Shown here: piece by piece, positions 14,219 to 20,985 of the stretch
How positions within the stretch are numbered: the stretch's first letter is position 1
Layout of the letters: every line of letters starts with the position of its first letter
Assembly: GCA_947503365.1 (NCBI GenBank)
Contig: CANNDT010000082.1
Coordinates: 1-21,303 of the forward strand
Source: CANNDT01 sp945876205
Lineage (GTDB): Bacteria > Acidobacteriota > Vicinamibacteria > Vicinamibacterales > UBA2999
Direction: 5' to 3'
DNA: 21,303 bases
Notes under the pieces: model-generated
What the model saw: only the letters and a program-made list of their open reading frames with translations
Databases searched by the model: none
What the model was told of the DNA's origin: nothing
Translations under genes and position numbers: made by a program

Positions 14219-15748
14219 AAACAGCACGCCCGGCGACAGCTTCCATCCCGGGTCCAGCGCGCGCTTGACCGCGCGCATCTCGTTGATCCCGTCCTCGCCG
14301 TACAGCCCTCGCAGCAGCCGCTGCTTCAACTCGCTGCGCCCGACGCCGTGCTCGGCCAGCGGTGCGCCGCCCATCGCCACCACGCCCCTGGCCATCTCGG
14401 TGATCGCGTCATGGCCCCGCTCCACGTCGTCGAGCGTCCGGGGCACGACATTCGGGTGCAGGTTGCCGTCTGAGACGTGGCCCCATATGGCGTAATCGAG
14501 GCCGTACTGCTCGAACACGCGACGATAGAGCGCAATCGAATCCTTCAGGCGATCGAAGGGGACGATCAGATCTCCAGCGGTCTTGTGTATGCCGGGATCA
14601 ATACGCGCCTTCGTGAGGGCGATCTGCGCGTTGAGACTCGAAGGCACCGCCTCGCGCAGGTTGTAGAGCCGCGCGGCGCCGCGATCGTCCCCGGCGAGGG
14701 CGAGCACGGGATCCGCGTCCACCGCACACGAGTCGAGCACGGCCATCAACCGGGCAAGTGCGGCTTCGTCGTCGCTTCCCACTTCGAACTGGACGAGAAG
14801 CAATACGGAGGTGGCGGCAGGGCGCGGCACGCCGGCCTGCGCAAATGCCTCGTCCGGCAGAATCCGCACGGCGCGCTCGTCGATATATTCGACCGCCGAG
14901 ACGTCGAGCGGGCCTTTGCCGCGCCAACTGCTCGCGGCCTCGGCCCGGAGCCGGCCTGTCACCGCCACCGCCTGATCGCTCGACGCACACGTCACGAGCG
15001 CCGCGCAGCGGCGGGGGAGCGGAATCACGCGGAGCGTCGCCTCGGTGAGGACGCCGAGGGTGCCTTCGGCGCCGACGAAGAGGTCGACGAGATCCATTCC
15101 AGGCCGGGCGAAATATCCGGCCGAGAGCTTTGGCACGTCGGGCATGTCGTAGGTGGGCACCGGCACGCGGACGACGGCACCCGATGTCCGCTCGATCTCG
15201 AACCAGCCGTCCGCGGACGCGACGACGTCGCCGCGGCGCAGCGCGAGCATCGATCCGTCGGCCAGCACGACGCGAAGCGCCTCGACCCATTGCCGCGCGC
15301 TGCCGTATTTGAACGTGGCGGCGCCGGCGGCGTTGGTCGAGATCGTGCCGCCGACGAAGGCGCCGTCAAAGGTCGGGACGGGCGGATAGTACAGGCCGGC
15401 CGCGGCAAGGGCGCGCTGCAGCTCGACGAGCGGTACACCAGCGCCGACGCCAACGACACCGTCAGCAGGCCGATCGATTCGGGCCAGCGAGCGCGTGCTA
15501 ATCACCATGCCGCCGCGCGGCGTCGCGCCACCGGTCAGCGACGACTGTGCGCCGATCGGCAGCACGCGCGTCGCTGACGCGACGAGCGCCGAGACCTCGG
15601 ACTCATTCCTGGGGAATGCCACGCCCGCGGCGAATCCGCCGGGGACGTGGGCGGCGTCGCTCAGGAAGGATTGAAGGATCTCCGGTCGTTGTTCAACGGG
15701 TGGTGCCGGCGCCGGTGGAATCGACTGCGCCTTGATGCGATGTTTCGT
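14207..15748 (-). CDS. FAD-linked oxidase (GlcD/D-lactate dehydrogenase type), apparent ACG start
   Basis: A flavin oxidoreductase of the VAO/PCMH family that oxidises a 2-hydroxy acid such as glycolate or D-lactate; substrate not determinable. FAD-binding blocks PIGAQSSLTGG (about 65-75) and GGTISTNAAGA (133-143), then the C-terminal GHVSDGNLHP (423-432) and AEHGVGR (465-471) of the FAD-oxidase C domain. The first standard start is GTG 15622, which would cut off the first strand of the FAD domain. The frame stays open upstream and encodes a family-like N-terminus with PPVEQRPEILQSFLSDAAH. An ACG at 15748 stands exactly where the start should be, 7 nt after a perfect AGGAGG, giving 513 residues (471 from GTG). 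Either ACG is used or a T-to-C change damaged the start. Confidence 0.85.
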   Translation of the reverse strand, partial: TKHRIKAQSIPPAPAPPVEQRPEILQSFLSDAAHVPGGFAAGVAFPRNESEVSALVASATRVLPIGAQSSLTGGATPRGGMVISTRSLARIDRPADGVVGVGAGVPLVELQRALAAAGLYYPPVPTFDGAFVGGTISTNAAGAATFKYGSARQWVEALRVVLADGSMLALRRGDVVASADGWFEIERTSGAVVRVPVPTYDMPDVPKLSAGYFARPGMDLVDLFVGAEGTLGVLTEATLRVIPLPRRCAALVTCASSDQAVAVTGRLRAEAASSWRGKGPLDVSAVEYIDERAVRILPDEAFAQAGVPRPAATSVLLLVQFEVGSDDEAALARLMAVLDSCAVDADPVLALAGDDRGAARLYNLREAVPSSLNAQIALTKARIDPGIHKTAGDLIVPFDRLKDSIALYRRVFEQYGLDYAIWGHVSDGNLHPNVVPRTLDDVERGHDAITEMARGVVAMGGAPLAEHGVGRSELKQRLLRGLYGEDGINEMRAVKRALDPGWKLSPGVLFSEQ

Positions 15749-15755
15749 GAGAGGT

Positions 15756-15761
15756 CCTCCT
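15756..15761 (-). promoter_or_regulatory. Ribosome binding site pointing to an ACG start
   Basis: A perfect AGGAGG with a 7-nt spacer to ACG 15748. No ATG, GTG or TTG lies in frame between it and GTG 15622, which is 133 nt away. An ATG upstream of the site (about 15778) is in another frame. Confidence 0.7.
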
Positions 15762-15853
15762 GCGTCTGGCGAATCATATATCCGCCATCAGCAAGAGGCG
15801 TGCGGCCTTCTCGCCCGGCAGCGAAGGAATGGCATCCGACGAGGAAAGCTGCG

Positions 15854-16600
15854 CTACGGAATTGCGAGCGCGGCTGTCTCTTGGGCGATCCAGTCGTCGA
15901 AATCGGCTTGCGATTGAATGGAATAGAAGCCGCGCATGCGGTAGTGGCCGAGTCCGCAGAGCTGCGAGCACACGATCTCCCACTGGCCCGTGTGCGTCGG
16001 CGTGAACCACACCGGCTGAACGAGGCCGGGAATCGCGTCCTGCTTGATGCGCATCTGCGGCAGGCCGAAGCTGTGCACCACATCCTTGCTCGAGAGGTAG
16101 ACGATCGCCGGCCGATCGATCGGCAGGTGAAGCTCGTTGACCGTCGCGATGTCGTCTTTCGCCGCCGGATCCTCGCGATCGAGACCGAGTGGATTGTCCG
16201 ACGACACCAGCGTCAGCGCGGTGCGACCGAAGACGCGGTCGGCGCCGGGATAGTGCACGTTCCAGGCGAACTGTTCCGCGACGACGCGGACGACGACGCT
16301 TTGCTGTTCTGGGGGAATGGCGTCGACGCGGGCGCTCCACGTGGGAATCGCGAAGAACACCAGCAGGACGACTTCCGCCGCGAGCACGCCGCCTTCGACC
16401 CAGGTGGACCAGTTGCCGCGAAGGCCCCGATGCAGCGCCACTGGATGGGCGGACCGGCGGAAGCGCACGAGCACGTAGGCGAAGAACACGCTCCATCCGA
16501 CGAACAGCACGAGCATCAGCCAGTGCACGAGCACGATGATGCGATCGACATCGCCGGCGTGCGCGGAGGCCGCCGTCGGCAGGCCGAGCCACTCGTACAT
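15854..16600 (-). CDS. coxB: Cytochrome c oxidase subunit II
   Basis: The 248-residue subunit that takes electrons from cytochrome c through the CuA centre on the outer face. Two membrane helices (about 20-45 and 66-88) are followed by the cupredoxin domain. CuA ligands are complete: H176 in VVHSFGLP, then C211, C215, H219 and M222 in CSQLCGLGHYRM. The usual Glu between the cysteines is Gln213. FAWNVHYPG (111-119) is the electron-entry aromatic region. There is no C-terminal cytochrome c domain. The ATG directly follows the stop of the small membrane protein (TAGATG), so translation is coupled. It is the last cox gene here, an unusual place for subunit II. Confidence 0.94.
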   Translation of the reverse strand: MYEWLGLPTAASAHAGDVDRIIVLVHWLMLVLFVGWSVFFAYVLVRFRRSAHPVALHRGLRGNWSTWVEGGVLAAEVVLLVFFAIPTWSARVDAIPPEQQSVVVRVVAEQFAWNVHYPGADRVFGRTALTLVSSDNPLGLDREDPAAKDDIATVNELHLPIDRPAIVYLSSKDVVHSFGLPQMRIKQDAIPGLVQPVWFTPTHTGQWEIVCSQLCGLGHYRMRGFYSIQSQADFDDWIAQETAALAIP

Positions 16601-16774
16601 CTAGGCGCGCTCCTCCACAAGCGATGCGGCCTTGGAGCGCCTGGCGAGTGAGGCGATGAACCTGAGAAAACCGGCCAGCACGACGGCCGTGACCCCAAGC
16701 AGCACGAAAATGCCGAGGTTGAGGCTGGTGCGCGCCGCCTCGTCAGCGGGGAGAAAGCAGACAGGACAAGCCAT
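16601..16774 (-). CDS. Small CxxC membrane protein in the cox operon
   Basis: A 57-residue protein tightly packed between coxC (5-nt gap) and coxB (TAG directly followed by ATG). It begins MACPVCFLPADEA with a CPVC pair (Cys3, Cys6), then one membrane helix (about 18-41, with GIFVLLGVTAVVLAGFLRFI) and a basic-acidic tail. Orientation by the positive-inside rule would put the cysteines outside. Spacing and membrane location suggest an oxidase accessory or small subunit; the cysteines could bind metal or act in CuA copper delivery, but that is a guess. I do not recognise a named family. Confidence 0.7.
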   Translation of the reverse strand: MACPVCFLPADEAARTSLNLGIFVLLGVTAVVLAGFLRFIASLARRSKAASLVEERA

Positions 16775-16779
16775 AGGAA

Positions 16780-17400
16780 TCACATCACGTACAAGACTAC
16801 GAACAACGCAATCCACACGACGTCGACCAGATTCCAGTACAGCCTGGCCGCGGCGATGCGGCCGGCGTAGCGTTCGGGCTCGGTGCGCCACAGGCGCATA
16901 CCTGGTCCCAGGAGATACGCGTTGACGAGGATGCCGCCGACGAGATGCGCGGCATGCACGCCCGTCATCGTGAAATAAAGTCCCAGGAAGTTGTTCGTCG
17001 ACGGTACCAGCCCGTGCGCGAGCTTCTCGTTCCACTCGAACGCTTTGATTCCCAGAAACGCCAGTCCGAGCAGGATCGTCGCAGCCATCAACAGGCGGTA
17101 CGATCGCGGACCGTAAAGGTCCGCGCCACCTGTCGGGTGGGTGCTGCTTCGAAGCGCCGACAACGCCCGGCCGAGGGTCACCGACGACAGCACCAGCAAC
17201 GCCGTATTGATCGCACCAAGCGGCACGCTGAGTACCGAGGACTGATCGGGCCACTGGTCGGCGCCGCCGCGGATCAATGCGTAAGCGGAGAAGAGCGACC
17301 CGAACAGCATGATCTCCGACGAGAGGAACAGCCAGATGCCGAGCGTGGGGTTGTTGACGCCGGTGTCGGGGCGCGCGGCGGTCGTGTAGGGAATGTCCAC
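16780..17400 (-). CDS. coxC: Cytochrome c oxidase subunit III
   Basis: A 206-residue membrane subunit with about five helices, the short form found in many bacterial oxidases. Family marks are LGIWLFLSSEIMLFGSLF (21-38), the helix with the conserved Glu, and LYFTMTGVHAAHLVGG. It stabilises subunit I and its proton uptake. The start is GTG 17400, two bases after the coxA TAG; the open frame extends 127 codons into coxA, but that part is the shadow of coxA. The product ends LFVVLYVM, 5 nt before the small CxxC gene. Confidence 0.92.
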   Translation of the reverse strand: MDIPYTTAARPDTGVNNPTLGIWLFLSSEIMLFGSLFSAYALIRGGADQWPDQSSVLSVPLGAINTALLVLSSVTLGRALSALRSSTHPTGGADLYGPRSYRLLMAATILLGLAFLGIKAFEWNEKLAHGLVPSTNNFLGLYFTMTGVHAAHLVGGILVNAYLLGPGMRLWRTEPERYAGRIAAARLYWNLVDVVWIALFVVLYVM

Positions 17401-17402
17401 GG

Positions 17403-19109
17403 CTACGATCCCGCCTGTTCGTTCTGCGGCGTGAAGTCGGCCGCGGCGCCGGGGACGCTGTACTCGTACGCGTCGCGATACACGCGCGGCGGCGTCGCGA
17501 AGTTGCCGTGGGCGAGCGGCGGCGAATCGGTCGCCGTCCACTCCAGCGTCGTCGCATGCCACGGGTTCGTGGTGGCCCGCCTGCCGAACTTCAGGCTGCC
17601 GAACAGATTGACGATGAAGAAGAGTTGAAAGAGCGCCAGCGCCCACGACGCATGCGACATCGGGATGTTGAGCCGCGCCAGCTCCTGTGCATGCGCGTAC
17701 TGCTGGCCGCCGTCCCACAGCCGGCGGTTCACGCCGCCGAGGCCCTGGATGAACATCGGCATGAAGATCAGGTTCATGCACACCAGCGACCCGGCGAAAT
17801 GGATGGCGCCGAGCGTGCTGTTCATCATCCGGCCGGTGATCTTCGGGTACCAGTAATAGATCCCGGCAAAGAGCGCGAAGATCGTCCCCGGCGCGACGAG
17901 ATAGTGGAAGTGTCCGACCACGTAGAGCGTGTCGTGGAGCGCGATGTCACTCGGCGCCAGGCCAAGCGGCAGGCCCGAGAGACCGCCGAGGCCGAACATC
18001 GGCAGAAACGCGAGCGCAAAGAGCATCGGGACGGTGAAGCGAATCGATCCGCCGTAGAGCGACAGGACCAACGCGCTCAACACCACGACCGACGGGATCG
18101 AAATGATCAGCGTCGTCGCCTGGAAGAACGCACTGACCGCCGTCCCCATGCCGGTGAGAAACATGTGGTGCGCCCAGACGGCGAACGAGAGGAAGCCGAG
18201 CACGAAAATCGAATACACCATCAGCCGGTAGCCCCAGAGCGACTTCCGGGTGTTGTTGGCGATGACTTCGGCGACGATGCCCATCGCCGGCAGGATCAGC
18301 ACGTAGACCTCGGGGTGCGCGAGAAACCAGAAAAGGTGCTGCCAGAGCAGCGCGCTGCCGCCGCCCGCCACGCTCAGCGCGCGTCCGCTCACCACCAGCC
18401 CGCTCGGAAGAAAGAAGCTGGTGCCGGCGAGGCGGTCCATGCCCTGCAGCAGCGCCGCCGCCTGCAGCGCTGGAAATGCGAGCAACAGCAGGAACGCGGT
18501 GACCAACTGCGACCAGACAAAGAACGGCAGGCGGAACCAGGTGAGACCCGGCGCGCGCAGTTGCACGATCGTCGTGATCATGTTCACCGAGCCCAGCAGC
18601 GACGAGATGCTGAGGAGCAGGATCCCGGCAAGCCACCAGGTCTGTCCCGAGGTCGCGATGTCTGCGAGCGGGGGATACGACGTCCATCCCGAGTTCGCCG
18701 CGCCGCCGGGCACGAAGAAGCTGGCGAGCATGATCACGCCGCCGGTGAAGTAGACCCAGTAGCTCGCCATGTTCAGGCGAGGGAACGCCATGTCCGGCGC
18801 GCCGAGCTGGAGCGGGGTCACGTAGTTGCCAAACGCGCCGACCGCGAGCGGCACGACGCCGAGGAACACCATGATCGTGCCGTGCATGGCGGCGAGCTGG
18901 TTGTAGAACTCCGGAAGGATCACGCCGCCGGGAGCGTTGGCCTCGCCGAGCCACGGACCGACGACGGGAACCGGCGCGCCCGGATAGGCGAGCTGCCAGC
19001 GGATCAGCAGGATAAGGATGAATCCGAGCAGCAGGAAAACGAGGCTCGTCAGCGCATATTGCAGGCCGATGACCTTGTGATCTGTGGAGAACAGATACTT
19101 GCGGAACAA
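17403..19109 (-). CDS. coxA: Cytochrome c oxidase subunit I (aa3-type), unusual K-channel
   Basis: The catalytic subunit (568 residues, about 12 helices) that reduces O2 and pumps protons. Metal ligands are complete: heme a H76 (MHGTIM) and H402, heme a3 H400 (GHFHYL), CuB H265, H314 and H315 (WAHHMF), with Y269 of HPEVY for the His-Tyr crosslink. The D-channel is present: D106 (GAPDMAFPR), N113 and E267 (HPEVY). In helix VIII, where related oxidases read IPTGxK, this one reads IPSVVV, so the K-channel Lys is Val343 and the Thr is Ser340. A glycine-rich insertion precedes HPEVY. TTG 19109 is the only possible start (in-frame stop upstream), without Shine-Dalgarno, 9 nt after TAGAAT. First gene of coxA-coxC-small ORF-coxB. 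Confidence 0.95.
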   Translation of the reverse strand: MFRKYLFSTDHKVIGLQYALTSLVFLLLGFILILLIRWQLAYPGAPVPVVGPWLGEANAPGGVILPEFYNQLAAMHGTIMVFLGVVPLAVGAFGNYVTPLQLGAPDMAFPRLNMASYWVYFTGGVIMLASFFVPGGAANSGWTSYPPLADIATSGQTWWLAGILLLSISSLLGSVNMITTIVQLRAPGLTWFRLPFFVWSQLVTAFLLLLAFPALQAAALLQGMDRLAGTSFFLPSGLVVSGRALSVAGGGSALLWQHLFWFLAHPEVYVLILPAMGIVAEVIANNTRKSLWGYRLMVYSIFVLGFLSFAVWAHHMFLTGMGTAVSAFFQATTLIISIPSVVVLSALVLSLYGGSIRFTVPMLFALAFLPMFGLGGLSGLPLGLAPSDIALHDTLYVVGHFHYLVAPGTIFALFAGIYYWYPKITGRMMNSTLGAIHFAGSLVCMNLIFMPMFIQGLGGVNRRLWDGGQQYAHAQELARLNIPMSHASWALALFQLFFIVNLFGSLKFGRRATTNPWHATTLEWTATDSPPLAHGNFATPPRVYRDAYEYSVPGAAADFTPQNEQAGS

Positions 19110-19148
19110 CTGTTTTCGATTCTATAGAATGCGGAATATGGCCGCAAG
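19098..19148. promoter_or_regulatory. Near-symmetric bidirectional promoter, coxA / M61 peptidase
   Basis: ATTCTATAGAAT (19119-19130) is a perfect palindrome that supplies TATAGAAT on both strands. It is flanked by inverted CTTGCGG (19098-19104) and CCGCAAG (19142-19148), each giving TTGCGG as a -35-like element pointing inward: spacers about 18 bp (plus) and 15 bp (minus) to TATAGA. TAGAAT is 7 nt from ATG 19138 on the plus strand and 9 nt from TTG 19109 on the minus strand. Confidence 0.55.
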
Positions 19149-20961
19149 AATGCTCGCTTTGCTGCTCACCCTGGTCACTGTGCAGAGCGCGTCGCCCGCC
19201 CTGGCGCAGTCGACCGCCGCGGCCGTGCAGCCGATTCGCTACACCGTCAGCTTTCCCGCGCCGCAGACGCACTACGTCGAGATTGCCGCCGCCGTGCCGA
19301 CCGATGGACGTCCGCAGGTCGAACTGATGATGCCGGTCTGGACGCCGGGTTCGTACCTCGTCCGCGAGTACGAGCGCCACGTCGAGGCGGTGACCGCGGC
19401 GACCCCGGACGGCCGCGCCCTGGCCATACAGAAGACCGACAAGAATCACTGGCGCGTGACGACAGGCGGGGCCGCGAGCGTCACGGTGAGGTACCGCGTC
19501 TACGCTCACGAGATGAGCGTGCGCACCAATTGGGTCGAGGCCGGCTTTGCCATGCTCAACGGGGCGCCGACGTTCATGACGCTCTCCGAGCTCACGCCGC
19601 GCGCGCACGAAGTCATGATCAACCCGGCCACCGGGTGGAGGCTCTCGCTGACGGGACTGCCCGCGATGCCTGGCGGCGACCATCGATATCGCGCGCCCGA
19701 TTTCGACACGCTGGTCGACTCGCCGATCGTGATCGGCAACCCCACCGTCTACCAGTTCGAGGTCGACGGCAAGAAGCACTATCTCGTCAACGAAGGTGAA
19801 GCGGGTGTGTTCGACGGTCCGCGCGCCGCGAAGGACCTGGAGACGCTCGTCCGCGAGCATCGCCGCATGTGGGGCTCGCTGCCGTACGACAAGTACTACT
19901 TCTTCAACATGATGACGCTGACGACGGAAGGCGGAGGGGGCCTGGAGCACAAGAACTCGCAGATGCTCACCACCAACCGCTGGCTCACGCGGACGCGCCG
20001 CGCCTACCTGGGGTGGCTCGAGCTGGTGAGCCACGAGTTCTTCCACGCGTGGAACGTGAAGCGGTTGCGGCCGGTCGAGCTCGGCCCGTTCAATTACGAA
20101 GAGGAAGTGCTCACGAAGAGTCTCTGGATCTCGGAGGGCGTCACCGATTACTACGGCGAGCTGGCGGTGCATCGGGCCGGCCTGGCGACGCAGGCCGAGT
20201 ATCTCGACGCCTTGTCGGATCACATCGAGGAGCTGCAGACGACGCCGGGCCGGTTGGTGCAGTCGGTGGAGATGGCCTCCTACGATGCGTGGATCAAGTA
20301 CTACCGTCCTGACGAAAACTCGGTCAACGTCTCGGTGAGCTACTACACCAAGGGCGCGGTGCTCGGGTTTCTGCTGGACGCGCGCATCCGCAAGGCGACC
20401 AACGGCGCCAAGTCGCTCGACGACGTGATGCGGTTGGCGTTCCTCAAGTTTTCCGCGACTCGCGGGTTCACCCCGGAGGATTTCCGGTCGGTGGCCGAAC
20501 AGATTGCCGGCACGAGCCTGCGTGGCTTCTGGGGAGATGCGATCGAAGGCACCTCCGAGCTCGATTACGCGGAAGCGCTCGAGACGTTTGGCCTTCGCTT
20601 CAAGCCGGCAACCTCGAACGGCAGGGTCTGGACGGGCTTGTCGACGCGCAACGACGCCGGACGGCTGGTCGTGACGCAGATCCGCCGCGACAGTCCGGCG
20701 CTGGCCGCCGGCGTCAACGTCGACGACGAGATCCTCGCGATCGACGAGTTTCGCGTGCGCGCGGACCGCTGGGACAACCGGCTCGACCAGTACAAGCCGG
20801 GCGACACGGTGACGCTGCTGGTGGCGCGGCGCGAGCAACTGACGCGCCTCCCGCTGACGTTTGCCGCCGACCCGCCCCGCCAATGGCGGCTCGAAGTGAA
20901 TCCGTCCGCTACCGAGAGGCAGAAGCCGCAACTGTCGCACTGGCTGACGCCGGCGACCTGA
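19138..20961 (+). CDS. Secreted M61-family metallopeptidase with PDZ domain
   Basis: A 607-residue exported M61 zinc peptidase, a distant paralogue of the one at 11736. ATG 19138 opens a signal peptide, MAARMLALLLTLVTVQ, with cleavage expected after ALA-Q near residue 24; the frame is open further up, but ATG 19138 best fits both the signal peptide and the -10 element 7 nt before it. Order: signal, N-terminal beta domain (about 32-215), catalytic domain with HEFFHAWN (299-306), third ligand E333 in SLWISEGVTDYYGE, then a PDZ domain (about 500-585). All catalytic residues are present. It is divergent from coxA and shares a short promoter region with it. Substrate unknown; probably scavenges peptides in the periplasm or outside. 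Confidence 0.93.
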   Translation: MAARMLALLLTLVTVQSASPALAQSTAAAVQPIRYTVSFPAPQTHYVEIAAAVPTDGRPQVELMMPVWTPGSYLVREYERHVEAVTAATPDGRALAIQKTDKNHWRVTTGGAASVTVRYRVYAHEMSVRTNWVEAGFAMLNGAPTFMTLSELTPRAHEVMINPATGWRLSLTGLPAMPGGDHRYRAPDFDTLVDSPIVIGNPTVYQFEVDGKKHYLVNEGEAGVFDGPRAAKDLETLVREHRRMWGSLPYDKYYFFNMMTLTTEGGGGLEHKNSQMLTTNRWLTRTRRAYLGWLELVSHEFFHAWNVKRLRPVELGPFNYEEEVLTKSLWISEGVTDYYGELAVHRAGLATQAEYLDALSDHIEELQTTPGRLVQSVEMASYDAWIKYYRPDENSVNVSVSYYTKGAVLGFLLDARIRKATNGAKSLDDVMRLAFLKFSATRGFTPEDFRSVAEQIAGTSLRGFWGDAIEGTSELDYAEALETFGLRFKPATSNGRVWTGLSTRNDAGRLVVTQIRRDSPALAAGVNVDDEILAIDEFRVRADRWDNRLDQYKPGDTVTLLVARREQLTRLPLTFAADPPRQWRLEVNPSATERQKPQLSHWLTPAT

Positions 20962-20966
20962 CACGG

Positions 20967-20972
20967 TAAGAT
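20967..20972 (+). promoter_or_regulatory. TAAGAT -10-like element before argH
   Basis: TAAGAT lies 13 nt before ATG 20986 and only 5 nt after the M61 stop; a start site about 7 nt downstream would leave a very short leader. No Shine-Dalgarno is visible. Confidence 0.3.
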
Positions 20973-20985
20973 CCCTGAACCATCA

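Noticed and set aside
17508..19127. Plus-strand open frame (539 codons) opposite coxA
   Set aside because: Charged low-complexity translation (many Glu, Arg, Gln) typical of the antisense of membrane-protein genes; coxA is certain.
17947..20964. Minus-strand open frame of 1005 codons across coxA and the M61 gene
   Set aside because: It is antisense to the M61 gene and out of frame over coxA; GC-driven absence of stops, no recognisable domain.
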